64,000 bases of DNA from Jidongwangia harbinensis. Lineage in GTDB: Bacteria; Actinomycetota; Actinomycetes; Mycobacteriales; Micromonosporaceae. The first letter of the stretch is position 1, and every line of letters starts with the position of its first letter. The DNA is taken from assembly GCF_020216025.1 (NCBI RefSeq), contig NZ_JAIWNC010000051.1:16918-80917 (forward strand). The letters run 5' to 3'. Positions 25,296 through 33,672 of the stretch are shown piece after piece. Both the position numbers and the translations under genes were made by a program. The notes below the pieces were generated by a model. The model saw nothing but the letters and a program-made list of their open reading frames with translations, was not told where the DNA came from and searched no databases.

Positions 25296-25757
25296 CTACG
25301 TCGCGAGGAACTCCCTCAAGATCAGGCGGAGGTCAGCCGGGTGGAGGTTCAACACCTCGAACTGATCCGCGGTCGCCCACATCAGCTCGAAGCTGTTGTC
25401 CGGGCTGTTCTGCGCGGCTTCGGGGCCGGACAGCACGGGCACACCAGTGACGCCAACCATCTGGAAGTACTGAGCCGGACGGCCGTTGTGTTGCCCGAAC
25501 CACAGTTGCCGGCCGACCTCGGCCCGCAGTTCGGTCTCCTCAGCAAGCTCTCGCACTGCCGCGACGGCGGCGCTCTCACCGTCCTCGACGTGACCGCCCG
25601 GCAGCACTGCATAGTGATGTCCCGGGCAGCGCGGGCCGGTCCAGCCACTGTCCTCGCACATGTCACAGTCCGAGGATGATGCGCCGCGGCGGAACCGCTT
25701 GATCAGCAACACTTGAGATCCTTCGGTCACGACCGCGACCGCGCGGGGAATCTTCAC
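25296..25757 (-). CDS. Nudix hydrolase with an inserted Cys cluster
   Basis: 153 residues from GTG 25757, with CATACT exactly six bases upstream. The Nudix box is complete: GGHVEDGESAAVAAVRELAEETEL. It hydrolyses a nucleoside-diphosphate-linked compound, identity unknown. Between the first strand (KIPRAVAVVTEGSQVLLIKR) and the Nudix box there is SDCDMCEDSGWTGPRCPGHH: three cysteines and two histidines in a zinc-knuckle-like spacing that ordinary MutT proteins lack. It could be a structural metal site or a substrate lid. Confidence 0.87.
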   Translation of the reverse strand: MKIPRAVAVVTEGSQVLLIKRFRRGASSSDCDMCEDSGWTGPRCPGHHYAVLPGGHVEDGESAAVAAVRELAEETELRAEVGRQLWFGQHNGRPAQYFQMVGVTGVPVLSGPEAAQNSPDNSFELMWATADQFEVLNLHPADLRLILREFLAT

Positions 25758-26072
25758 CACAGGAGTATGCCGACCTCGTGGCCGGGTCGAACAAAGAGGT
25801 GCACGGGGAGGGAACCGTCTCGACCCGGCGGACAACTTTCGATGGCACGAATCCCTGCCGGGACACAGTTCACTGGCGAAGGACAGCCGGATCAATCTGA
25901 CCCCAGAACGTGGCTAACGCAATGAGCCGCGCTCGTCGATCACCCGAGTCGGGCTCGCCAAGAAGACGTCCGCCTCGGCCTGACCATATGCCAGGTTGAG
26001 GGTGTCCGAAACGCGGAGAGTCAGGGCGGGAATTGCGGTGCGACGGCCCGCACCGTGCGGGAGGATGCCGCG
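25758..26072. other. 315-base divergent gap
   Basis: It holds the Nudix promoter (-10 at 25764-25769 on the minus strand) and, next to 26073, a GGGAGG ribosome-binding site. The minus strand has a 40-codon stretch (SDTLNLAYGQAEADVFLASP) ending in TAG near 25914. I cannot place it; it may be another gene remnant. GC is somewhat below the surroundings. Confidence 0.45.
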
Positions 26073-26909
26073 ATGACGCTGACCGAGGAGCGACTGCACG
26101 ACCTGGCCGGGCGCATCATCGCGGTTCCCGGGGTGACCGGTGTGGTCCTCGGCGGCAGCCGCGCCCGCGGCGACCACACCCCGGACTCGGACACCGACCT
26201 GGGGCTGTACTACCGCCGCCCGCTCGACGTGGCCGCGCTGCGCGCCGCGGCCGGTGCCGTCGCCGGGGAGTCCGCGCGGCTCACCGAGCCGGGTGGGTGG
26301 GGGCCGTGGGTGGACGGCGGCGGGTGGCTCACCGTGGACGGCGCGGCGGTCGACTGGATCTACCGCGACCTGGACCGGGTCCAGCGGGCGTGGCGGGACG
26401 CCACCGAGGGCCGGTACGAGTTCCACACCCAGGCCGGGCATCCGCTGGGCGTGCCGGACTTCGCGTACCCCGGGGAAGTGGCTCTCGGGGTGATCCTGGC
26501 CGACCCCACCGGCGAGCTGGCCGCGTTGCAGGAGCGTGCGCGGACCTATCCGCCGGCGTTGCGGGAGCGGCTGGTCTCCGGGCTGTGGGAGGCCGACTTC
26601 CTGGTCGGCCTGGCCCGCAAGGCAGTCTCCCGGGGCGACGCCGCCTACCTGGCCGGGTGCCTGTTCCGGCTGGTCGGGGTGTGCGTGCACGCGCTGCACG
26701 GCGCGGCCGGGCGCTGGCTGATCAACGAGAAGGGCGCGGTGGCCGCCGCGGACGCGCTGCCGGGTGCGCCGCAGCGGTTCCGGCAGCGGGTGGCGGAGGT
26801 GTTCGCCCGGCTGGACGGTGACCCGGTGCACCTGTCCGGTGCGCTGGACACGGCCGCGGACCTGGTTCTGGACACCGCCGACGCGTGCGCCATGATGTCG
26901 TCCAGATGA
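26073..26909 (+). CDS. Nucleotidyltransferase-domain protein
   Basis: 278 residues of the DNA polymerase-beta-like transferase superfamily. The active-site motif is VVLGGSRARGDHTPDSDTDL: Gly-Ser, then Asp-x-Asp after ten residues. The third carboxylate is likely in AAVDWIYRDLDR. The C-terminal part is helical (WEADFLVGLARKAVSRGDA), like the kanamycin-nucleotidyltransferase or MNT/HEPN-type arrangements. GGGAGG stands nine bases before ATG 26073. It may modify a small molecule or a protein. Peptidase E follows 35 bases later. Confidence 0.85.
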   Translation: MTLTEERLHDLAGRIIAVPGVTGVVLGGSRARGDHTPDSDTDLGLYYRRPLDVAALRAAAGAVAGESARLTEPGGWGPWVDGGGWLTVDGAAVDWIYRDLDRVQRAWRDATEGRYEFHTQAGHPLGVPDFAYPGEVALGVILADPTGELAALQERARTYPPALRERLVSGLWEADFLVGLARKAVSRGDAAYLAGCLFRLVGVCVHALHGAAGRWLINEKGAVAAADALPGAPQRFRQRVAEVFARLDGDPVHLSGALDTAADLVLDTADACAMMSSR

Positions 26910-26944
26910 CTTCCGCCGCAGGGCGGAACCGGTCAGGAGGCACC

Positions 26945-27682
26945 GTGACGGCCGACGAACCCACCATCCTGGCGACCAGTGCGAGCTTCCGGCCCGGCGG
27001 GTCCGGGCCGATGTCGATGCGACCGGGACCGATCCACCACCTCGCCGCCGAGTTGGCGAACGCGGTCGAGGCGCCGAGGATCTGTGTGCTGAACCAGGCC
27101 ACCGGCGACCCGGAGGCGCGGATCGGCGCCACCTACGCGGCGTTCGCCGGCACCCGGTTCCGCGCGTCGCACCTGCAGCTGTTCCCGATGCCGAACGTCG
27201 AGGACATCCGCGCGCACCTGCTGGCCCAGGACATCATCTGGGTGGGCGGTGGCAGCGTGGCCAACCTGTGCGCGGTCTGGCGGGTGCACGGCCTGGACCG
27301 GATTCTGCACGAGGCCTGGCAGGCCGGTGTGGTGCTCGGCGGCGTCTCGGCCGGCTCGATCTGCTGGCACGTGGGCGGCAGCACGGACAGCTTCGGGCTG
27401 CGGTTGCGCGGGTTCACCGACGGGCTGGGCTGGCTGCCGTACAGCAACGGCGTGCACTACGACGCGGAGGAACAGCGCCGGCCGATGATGCACCAGCTGA
27501 TCGCGGACGGCACGCTGCCGGATGGCTACGCCACCGACGACGGCGCGGGGCTGGTCTATCGCGGCACCCGGCTGGCCGAGGTGGTGGCGGACCGGGACGG
27601 ACCACGGGGGTACGAACTCAGGCGGGCAGCGGACGGCTCGGTGACCGAGACGCCGCTGCCCACCCGGGTCCTGTCTTACTGA
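26945..27682 (+). CDS. pepE: Peptidase E (S51 family)
   Basis: 245-residue cytoplasmic peptidase that in its family cleaves N-terminal Asp dipeptides. The nucleophile elbow is GGVSAGSICW (Ser in GVSAGS). The preceding oxyanion region is WVGGGSVANLCAVWR. The catalytic-region motif TDGLGWLPYSNGVHYD and GYATDDGAGLVYRG are present. GTG 26945 is preceded by AGGAGG with four bases between. It overlaps the end of the convergent ThuA gene by seven bases. Confidence 0.92.
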   Translation: MTADEPTILATSASFRPGGSGPMSMRPGPIHHLAAELANAVEAPRICVLNQATGDPEARIGATYAAFAGTRFRASHLQLFPMPNVEDIRAHLLAQDIIWVGGGSVANLCAVWRVHGLDRILHEAWQAGVVLGGVSAGSICWHVGGSTDSFGLRLRGFTDGLGWLPYSNGVHYDAEEQRRPMMHQLIADGTLPDGYATDDGAGLVYRGTRLAEVVADRDGPRGYELRRAADGSVTETPLPTRVLSY

Positions 27683-29364
27683 GCGGGCAGCACCCACTTC
27701 TGGTTCGCGGCGCCCAGGCAGTCCCAGATGTGGATCTGCTGGCCGTCGGCCGGGTTGTTCTGGCTCACGTCGAGGCACCGCCCCGACTGCGGGTTCCGGA
27801 TCGTGCCGTTGGCCTGCGCCGACCAGAGCTGGGCCCCGCTGTTGTTGCACGTGTACAGCTGGGTCCGGGTGCCGTTGCCGGTTCCGCCGCCGGCCACGTC
27901 GAGGCACTTGCCGAGCGCCTTGATCGTGCTGTTCGGGGTGACCGTCCAGGTCTGCGCGGCGCTGCGGTTGCAGGTGTACAGCTGCACCTTGGTGCCGTCG
28001 GCGCTGTTGCCGCCGGCCACGTCCAGGCACTTGCCGGCCAGCCCGGTGACCGGGCCGGTCCGGGTGACCGGGTCGGGGCCGGTTCCGCCGCCCAGTTCCT
28101 TGATCCGGATGTTGCGGAAGGACGCCTCGTCGCCGTCGCCGTGGTTCTGGATGCCGATGTGGCCGGCGAGCGACCGTACCGGATCGGTGTTGGTGTAGTC
28201 GTTGATCTTGACGCCGTTGAGGAGGACCTGCAGACGCTCGCCCTCGACCAGGATCTCGTAGGTGTTCCATTCGCCGGGCGGGTTCAGCGCGGCGTCGCGG
28301 GCCGCAATGTCCGCGGACCTGAAGCCGTAGACGGCGCCGGTGGTGCGGTCCGCCGCGTCGGTGGCGTCGATCTGGATCTCGTACCCGTTGTCCACCGCGG
28401 ACCACGGGTCGCTGGACGGCGGGAAGCCGATGAACACGCCGGTGTTGTCGTCGCCGGCCAGCCGCCAGTCCAGCTTGAGCGAGTAGTTGGTGAACTGCTT
28501 GGCCTGGTACCAGTACAGCCCCATGCCGCCGGTCGAGGTGAGCGTGGCGTCGGTGTTGGTGAAGCTGCCCGGGCCGGCCTGGGTCCAGCCGGTGGTGGCG
28601 CCGTTGTACAGCGCCGTGTACCCGGTCTCCGGCCGGCAGTCGGCGTGCGCCTGTCCGGCCGCGTACCGGATGCCGCCCAGCAGGTGCTGCCGGAAGGCCT
28701 GGTCCGCGTACGACTGCTGGGTGTGGCCGCCGCCGGTGTAGAACGACCGGCCGCCGGCGTACGACTTGCACCAGGCGTGCGGGTGGTCGGCGCCCATCCC
28801 GCCGCCGGAGTACGTCGACTCGTCCAGCGACGCCAGCACGTGCGCGGTGGAGCGGGCGTTGGTGCGGTAGTTGTACCACTCGTCGGTACGGTTCCAGCGC
28901 TGCGGCAGGTGCGTGGTGGCGGCGTGCGCCCGGTCCTCCACCACCACGTCGGCCGGCTGGATCGCCGGGTGTGAGGCGAAGTACGCGCCGACCAGGTCGC
29001 CGTAGAACGGCCAGTCGTACTCGGTGTCGGCGGCCGAGTGCACGCCGACGTAGCCGCGGCCGCTGCGGATGTACGACTCGAACGCGCTCTGCTGGGTGGC
29101 GTTGAGGACGTCGCCGGTGGTGTTGAGGAAGATCACCGCCTCGTAGCCGGCCAGGTTCGCGGGGGTGAACGCGGCCGGGTCCTCGGTGGCGGTCACGGTG
29201 AACCCGTGTGCCGCGCCGAGTTCCCGGACGGCCTGGGTGCCCACCGCGATCGAGTCGTGCCGGAACCCGGCCGTGCGGGAGAAGACCAGGACGTCGTACG
29301 GGTCGTCGGCGGCGACCACCGGCGCGGGTAGCAGGACCAGGGCAGCGAGCAGGTTCGCGATCAT
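27676..29364 (-). CDS. Secreted ThuA plus DUF1080-type plus ricin-lectin protein
   Basis: 562 residues. Signal peptide 1-19 (MIANLLAALVLLPAPVVAA). Residues 22-235 are a ThuA class-I-glutamine-amidotransferase-like fold (YDVLVFSRTAGFRHDSIAVG, GYVGVHSAADTEYDWPFYG, THLPQRWNRTDEWYNY). Residues 240-430 are a DUF1080/3-keto-disaccharide-hydrolase-type jelly roll (FTNYSLKLDWRLAGDDNTGV, GEWNTYEILVEGERLQVLLNG, AGHIGIQNHGDGDEASFRNI). Residues 435-562 are a ricin B-type lectin with QxW-like units (AQTWTV, AQLWSA, NQKWVL). Probably extracellular sugar processing on a bound polysaccharide. It starts with an ATGA overlap on the sugar-dehydrogenase gene. Confidence 0.93.
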   Translation of the reverse strand: MIANLLAALVLLPAPVVAADDPYDVLVFSRTAGFRHDSIAVGTQAVRELGAAHGFTVTATEDPAAFTPANLAGYEAVIFLNTTGDVLNATQQSAFESYIRSGRGYVGVHSAADTEYDWPFYGDLVGAYFASHPAIQPADVVVEDRAHAATTHLPQRWNRTDEWYNYRTNARSTAHVLASLDESTYSGGGMGADHPHAWCKSYAGGRSFYTGGGHTQQSYADQAFRQHLLGGIRYAAGQAHADCRPETGYTALYNGATTGWTQAGPGSFTNTDATLTSTGGMGLYWYQAKQFTNYSLKLDWRLAGDDNTGVFIGFPPSSDPWSAVDNGYEIQIDATDAADRTTGAVYGFRSADIAARDAALNPPGEWNTYEILVEGERLQVLLNGVKINDYTNTDPVRSLAGHIGIQNHGDGDEASFRNIRIKELGGGTGPDPVTRTGPVTGLAGKCLDVAGGNSADGTKVQLYTCNRSAAQTWTVTPNSTIKALGKCLDVAGGGTGNGTRTQLYTCNNSGAQLWSAQANGTIRNPQSGRCLDVSQNNPADGQQIHIWDCLGAANQKWVLPAQ

Positions 29365-32150
29365 GGCAGCGTCCACTTCTGGTTGGCGGCCGCCAGGCAG
29401 TCCCAGATGTGGATCTGCTGGCCGTCGGCGGAGTTTTGCTGGCTGACGTCGAGGCAGCGCCCCGACTGCGGGTTGCGTACCGTGCCGTCCGGTTGGGCGG
29501 CCCAGTTCTGGGCGGCGCTGTTGTTGCACGTGTAGAGCTGGACCAGGGTGCCGTTGCCGGTGGCACCGCCGGCCACGTCGAGGCACTTGCCGAGCGCCTT
29601 GATCGTGCTGTTCGGGGTGACCGTCCAGGTCTGTGCGGCGCTGGAGTTGCAGGTGTAGAGCTGGATCTTGGTGCCGTCGGCGCTGTTGCCGCCGGACACG
29701 TCCAGGCACTTGCCGGCCAGCCCGACGATCGGGCCGGTTCGGCCGCCGAGCGTGAACGCGTCCAGGTCGTACAGCGCGCCGGCACCGCCGGTGAAGGTCA
29801 GGTACAGCGTGGTGGTGCCGGCCGGGGCGCCGGAGAGCGTGCCGCCGACCGTGGTGAACGTGTCCCAGCTTCCGGTGCTCGGCACGGCCGCCGAACCGAG
29901 CACGGTGCCGGTCGGCGAGCCGGCCCGTACCTGCAGCGTGCCGCCCACGCCGGCCGAGGACGCACGCGCCGAGAAGGACGTCGCGTCGCCCAGCCGGTAC
30001 GGCTCGAACGCGATCCAGTCGCCGTTGTTGATGTCCCCGACGGTACGGCCGCCCTCGGCCGTGCCCTTGGTGAACGTGTTGACACCGGAGGCGGCGGTGA
30101 AGTGCTCGGCCTGCCGGTGCCGCGGCTGCAGCTTGTGCTGGGCGTGGGTGACCAGGCCGCCCCTGTCGGTGTACTCGGCGTCGAACACCGCGAAGATGTT
30201 CGCCGCGTCGTCGTGCTCACCGTCGACCGGAATGGTGATCGAGCCGGAGCAGCCGTTCACCGAGGTGATCTGGTGGCCGTGGTTGTCGTGGCCCAGCACG
30301 TACGTCATCTTGGCTCGCGCGCAGTCGATCGTGCCGTCCTCCGGGTCGGTGACGGTGAAGCGGAACGGGACCGTGTCGCCGTACGAGAACAACTGGCCGT
30401 TGCCCGGCGAGGTGATGGTGACCGTGGGCGCGGTGTTGCCGACGCCGATCTGCACACTTGCCGTACCGGTCGCGCCCTCCGGGTCGGTGACCGTGAGCGT
30501 CGCGGAGTACGTACCGTTGGCGGTGTAGGTCTTCGTCGGGTTCGCCGCCGTCGAGGTGGTGCCGTCGCCGAACGCCCACGAGTGGCGCAGCGTGCCACCC
30601 TCCGGATCGGACGAACCCGCGGACGAGAACGCCACGGTCAGCGGCGCCTGCCCGGACGTCCGGTTGGCGGCGGCCACCGCGGTCGGGGCCCGGTTGGCGC
30701 CGGCCAGGTAGTCGAACCGGTAGAGCGCGGAGTTGGCGTCGCCGTTGAAGTACCCGGTGCCGTAGTCCAGGACGTACAGCGCGCCGTCGGGGCCGAACGC
30801 GGAGTCCATCACCTGCTTGCCGTTCCACGGGAAGTTGGAAATCTCGCCCACCGAGCCGTCCGCGTTCACGTGGATCGGCTTGATCCAGCCGCGGCCCAGC
30901 TCACCGGCGAAGAAATGCCCGTCCAGCGACTGTGGAAACTTGGTGGGGGAGGTCGACGCGGCGTTGTACCGGTACACCGGGCCGGCCATCGGCGACTCCG
31001 AGCCGCCACCGAACTCGGGCGGGGTGCCGGCGTCGCCCGCGTACCGGATCCAGGCCGCGCGCGCCGGCGGCAGGGTGGCCTGGCCGGTGTTGCGGAACGA
31101 GTTGTTGGCCGGCCCGCCGGTGCAGTTGTACTTCCCGCCGCCGGTGGCGTTGGCGAAGTTCCACTCGTTGTAGGTCTCGGCGGTGGTGTTCGTGCCGGTG
31201 CAGTACGGCCAGCCGTAGTTGCCCGGGCTGGGAATCCGGTTGAACTCCACCTGGCCGCTGGGCCCGCGGCCGGCGCTGCTGGTACCCGCGTCCGGCCCGT
31301 AGTCGCCGAGGTACACGACGCCGGTGGCCTTGTCGACGGTCATCCGGAACGGGTTGCGGAACCCCATCGCGTAGATCTCCGGCCGGGTGTTCGGCGTGCC
31401 GGGGGCGAACAGGTTCCCGGCCGGGACGGAGTACGTCCCGTTCGCGTTCACCTTGATGCGCAGCACCTTGCCGCGGAGGTCGTTGGTGTTGCCGGCGCTG
31501 CGCTGGGCGTCGAACCCGGGGTTGCGGTCGGTCCGCTCGTCCAGCGGGGCGTAGCCGGCCGAGTCGAACGGGTTGGTGTCGTCGCCGGTGGACAGGTAGA
31601 GGTTCCCGGCCGCGTCGAAGTCGATGTCGCCGCCGACGTGGCAGCACAGGCCGCGGTCGGCCGGCACGTCCAGGACGTCGACCCTGCTGCCGGTGTTGAG
31701 CGTGAAGTCGGCGTTGAGGGTGAACCGGGAGAGCCGGTTGACGCCCTGCCAGGCGGAGAAGTTCGTGCCGGTGGCCGGGGCGTCGCCGGCCGGCGTGGAC
31801 AGCGGCGGGGCGTAGTAGAGGTAGATCTGCCGGTTGGTGGCGAAGCCGGGGTCGATGCCGACGCCCTGCAGGCCCTCCTCGTCGTGGGTGTAGACGGCGA
31901 CCGTGCCGATCACGGTGGTGGTGCCGGCGGCGTCGGTGCGCCGCAGCGTGCCGTTGCGGGCGGTGTGCAGGACCGAGCGGTCGGGCAGCACCGCGATGGT
32001 CATCGGCTCGCCCACCTCGGCCTCCCCCTTGGCGAGGGTGACCTGCTGGAAGTCGGCCGGGACGACCGGGTGGGCCTGTGCTGCCGGCGGAACGGCGACG
32101 ATCGCCGTGGCCAGCAGGAGTAACGAGCCGAGGAGACGTTTTCTGGGCAT
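29361..32150 (-). CDS. Secreted PQQ-type sugar dehydrogenase with PKD, CBM-like and ricin domains
   Basis: 929 residues. Signal peptide 1-26 (LLLLATAIVAVPPAAQA). Residues 35-480 form a glucose/sorbosone dehydrogenase beta-propeller (EPMTIAVLPDRSVLHTARNG, GLCCHVGGDIDFDAAGNLYL, PEIYAMGFRNPFRMTVD, DSAFGPDGALYVLDYGTGY). Residues 490-570 are a PKD domain (SWAFGDGTT). A further Ig-like segment and a CBM6-like jelly roll (about 680-800) follow, then a C-terminal ricin lectin. Probably oxidises sugars outside the cell. It is the first gene of a two-gene operon with the ThuA protein, whose ricin domain is nearly the same. Confidence 0.93.
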   Translation of the reverse strand: MPRKRLLGSLLLLATAIVAVPPAAQAHPVVPADFQQVTLAKGEAEVGEPMTIAVLPDRSVLHTARNGTLRRTDAAGTTTVIGTVAVYTHDEEGLQGVGIDPGFATNRQIYLYYAPPLSTPAGDAPATGTNFSAWQGVNRLSRFTLNADFTLNTGSRVDVLDVPADRGLCCHVGGDIDFDAAGNLYLSTGDDTNPFDSAGYAPLDERTDRNPGFDAQRSAGNTNDLRGKVLRIKVNANGTYSVPAGNLFAPGTPNTRPEIYAMGFRNPFRMTVDKATGVVYLGDYGPDAGTSSAGRGPSGQVEFNRIPSPGNYGWPYCTGTNTTAETYNEWNFANATGGGKYNCTGGPANNSFRNTGQATLPPARAAWIRYAGDAGTPPEFGGGSESPMAGPVYRYNAASTSPTKFPQSLDGHFFAGELGRGWIKPIHVNADGSVGEISNFPWNGKQVMDSAFGPDGALYVLDYGTGYFNGDANSALYRFDYLAGANRAPTAVAAANRTSGQAPLTVAFSSAGSSDPEGGTLRHSWAFGDGTTSTAANPTKTYTANGTYSATLTVTDPEGATGTASVQIGVGNTAPTVTITSPGNGQLFSYGDTVPFRFTVTDPEDGTIDCARAKMTYVLGHDNHGHQITSVNGCSGSITIPVDGEHDDAANIFAVFDAEYTDRGGLVTHAQHKLQPRHRQAEHFTAASGVNTFTKGTAEGGRTVGDINNGDWIAFEPYRLGDATSFSARASSAGVGGTLQVRAGSPTGTVLGSAAVPSTGSWDTFTTVGGTLSGAPAGTTTLYLTFTGGAGALYDLDAFTLGGRTGPIVGLAGKCLDVSGGNSADGTKIQLYTCNSSAAQTWTVTPNSTIKALGKCLDVAGGATGNGTLVQLYTCNNSAAQNWAAQPDGTVRNPQSGRCLDVSQQNSADGQQIHIWDCLAAANQKWTLP

Positions 32151-32258
32151 GGCGAACTAGCCCCTTTCCTGACTGGGGATTGCCAGGTGGGCTACCTTGC
32201 GCCGATACGCCGAGCCCTGGCCGGGGGATGGGGGATGCGGCCCGGGGATGACCGCGCT

Positions 32259-32292
32259 GTTACTGATCTGTAACGGAACTTATCTGTAACGG
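32259..32292 (-). promoter_or_regulatory. Repeated ATCTGTAACGG sites upstream of the sugar-dehydrogenase operon
   Basis: ATCTGTAACGG occurs at 32266-32276 and again at 32282-32292, 16 bases apart. The first also forms GTTAC-TGATCT-GTAAC (32259-32274). This is a likely regulator-binding array about 110-140 bases before the start at 32150. The regulator is unknown. Confidence 0.5.
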
Positions 32293-32325
32293 CACGGTAG
32301 TCGACTTTGGACTCGGATGTAAATA

Positions 32326-32347
32326 CTTTCGTCGATTGAGACGAAAG
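32326..32347 (-). promoter_or_regulatory. Perfect dyad CTTTCGTC-N6-GACGAAAG
   Basis: Eight-base arms with loop GATTGA, AT-rich for this DNA. It lies three bases after the PH-gene stop and is followed on the minus strand by TATTTA. It could be the PH gene's terminator or a sugar-regulator operator for the downstream dehydrogenase. The sequence alone does not decide. Confidence 0.5.
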
Positions 32348-32350
32348 ACG

Positions 32351-32713
32351 TCAGCTGATGTAGTGCAGGATCACGTTGTGCACGTGGTGGGTCTTCTCCG
32401 AGCCGCGGAACTCGACCTCGTAGATGTGGGTGCCCACGGTGATCGCGATGGTGCCGGTGGAGAAGTATTGTCCGGCCCAGCTCTTGTTGCTGACCACGCT
32501 CACGCTGCTGATCTTGGAATACGGGATGCTGGTGATCGCGAAGCGCTTCCCGACGAACGACTGGTCCTGGATGATCACGCGACGGTCGGTGAGCCCGAGG
32601 AAGCCGGTGCCGGCGCCGACGGCGTCGTACACGGCAATGATCTGTTCGCCGTCCAGCAGGCCGCTCTGGATCTGCTTCAGCTGGCCCTTGCTGTCATAGA
32701 TCACATCGCTCAT
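32351..32713 (-). CDS. Bacterial PH-domain protein
   Basis: 120 residues making one PH-like barrel and little else: LLDGEQIIAVYDAVGAGTGF, LGLTDRRVIIQDQSFVGKRF, ITSIPYSKISSVSVVSN and the closing helix HHVHNVILHYIS. Cytoplasmic; members of this group may bind lipids or proteins. On the minus strand TACGCT stands six bases before ATG 32713, so the start looks leaderless. Single gene. Confidence 0.87.
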   Translation of the reverse strand: MSDVIYDSKGQLKQIQSGLLDGEQIIAVYDAVGAGTGFLGLTDRRVIIQDQSFVGKRFAITSIPYSKISSVSVVSNKSWAGQYFSTGTIAITVGTHIYEVEFRGSEKTHHVHNVILHYIS

Positions 32714-32729
32714 GACCCGAGCGTATCGA

Positions 32730-33050
32730 TCAGTGTCCCGTCGAGGCTCCGCACACGGTGCGATACGCATCCTCGATACGCGCTGCGAGCGTTACCTGAC
32801 CGTCGGTGATGGCGTCGCCGTCTCGCGAGCCCAGGCAGATCTGGGTATGGCCGTCGGTGCGCCGGATGGTGGGCCGGATGCGCAAGGTGTCGGCGGCGAC
32901 CTTGATCCGCTCGGTCAGCGCGGCATGCTGGCTCTCGTCGCAGGCAAGCTCGCGCTTGAGCTGGACCCCGTCCTGGGTCCACCCGCTCAGTAGAGTCAGT
33001 GCGTCGCTGAGATAATCGGAGCCGTTCCTGCGCTGCCGCCTGCCCCGCAT
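32730..33050 (-). CDS. Divergent 4a-hydroxytetrahydrobiopterin-dehydratase-like protein
   Basis: 106 residues from ATG 33050, preceded by AGGGGGG. The order LLSGWTQDGVQLKRELACDES, then RIKVAADTLRIRPTIRRTDG, then DGQVTLAARIEDAY resembles the pterin-4a-carbinolamine dehydratase layout (GW...L.R, helix, H-P..., LT..D..LA..ID). The family's His-His-Pro catalytic segment is replaced by LRIRP. It is therefore probably a catalytically dead or repurposed member. Such proteins are frequent in actinobacteria. The assignment is moderate. Confidence 0.6.
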   Translation of the reverse strand: MRGRRQRRNGSDYLSDALTLLSGWTQDGVQLKRELACDESQHAALTERIKVAADTLRIRPTIRRTDGHTQICLGSRDGDAITDGQVTLAARIEDAYRTVCGASTGH

Positions 33051-33234
33051 CGCCACACCCCCCCTTGGCGTCGTTGCCGGCTTGTGGCCAAACTGTCGCC
33101 GTGTCGTCATGGTCGGTCCTGACAGTCTTGTCTTCCGTGTCAACCATGTCCACGCCCACATATCCGTGTTCTCGTGACTATCGGGACGGCTCGGGCACGC
33201 TGAACGGTGAACTTTTGTGGCACCCTCTCTCTTC

Positions 33235-33672
33235 ATGCCGTCGGAACGACACGTCAATACCACGCCGTCACGCAAAGTAATCGTGGCCGCGGTCATCGTC
33301 ACGGACGGCCGTGTACTCGCCTGCGAGCGGTCCGCACCACCCGAGGCCGCCGGACGGTGGGAGTTCCCCGGCGGCAAGGTCGAACCCGGGGAGACCGACG
33401 CCGAGGCGCTGGCCCGGGAGTGCCGCGAGGAACTGGGCGTCCGGGTCGAGGTGGCCGAGCGGGTCGGCCCGGACGTGCCGCTGGCACACGGCCGCGCGGT
33501 CCTGCGGGTGTACGCGGTCCGGCTGCTCGACGGCGACGTGCCCCGCGCGCTGGAACACGCGGCGATGCGCTGGCTGGCGGCCGACGAACTCGACACCGTG
33601 CCGTGGTTGCCGGCCGACCGCCCGATCGTGGCGGAACTACCCGCCCGGCTGCTCGGCGAACCGCTGCCGTAG
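33235..33672 (+). CDS. mutT: 8-oxo-dGTP diphosphatase-type Nudix hydrolase (MutT)
   Basis: 145 residues. Compact MutT fold: RKVIVAAVIVTDGRVLACERS, then PPEAAGRWEFPGGKVEPGET and Nudix box GGKVEPGETDAEALARECREEL with all catalytic acids. Expected to sanitise oxidised nucleotides. Starts at ATG 33235 or GTG 33217 are both open; neither has a strong ribosome-binding site. The 3' end overlaps the convergent acyl-CoA ligase gene by 36 bases. Confidence 0.93.
   Translation: MPSERHVNTTPSRKVIVAAVIVTDGRVLACERSAPPEAAGRWEFPGGKVEPGETDAEALARECREELGVRVEVAERVGPDVPLAHGRAVLRVYAVRLLDGDVPRALEHAAMRWLAADELDTVPWLPADRPIVAELPARLLGEPLP

Noticed and set aside
25914..26033. Short minus-strand gene SDTLNLAYGQAEADVFLASP
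   Set aside because: No start signal, 40 codons, no recognised family; recorded only as a possible remnant in the gap entry.
26933..29785. Minus-strand frame of about 950 codons across pepE and the ThuA gene
   Set aside because: Arg/Pro-rich low-complexity translation; both true genes are recognised in other frames.
33051..33216. TTGACA on the minus strand at about 33148 as promoter for the pterin-dehydratase-like gene
   Set aside because: No acceptable -10 at 16-18 bases; left unannotated.
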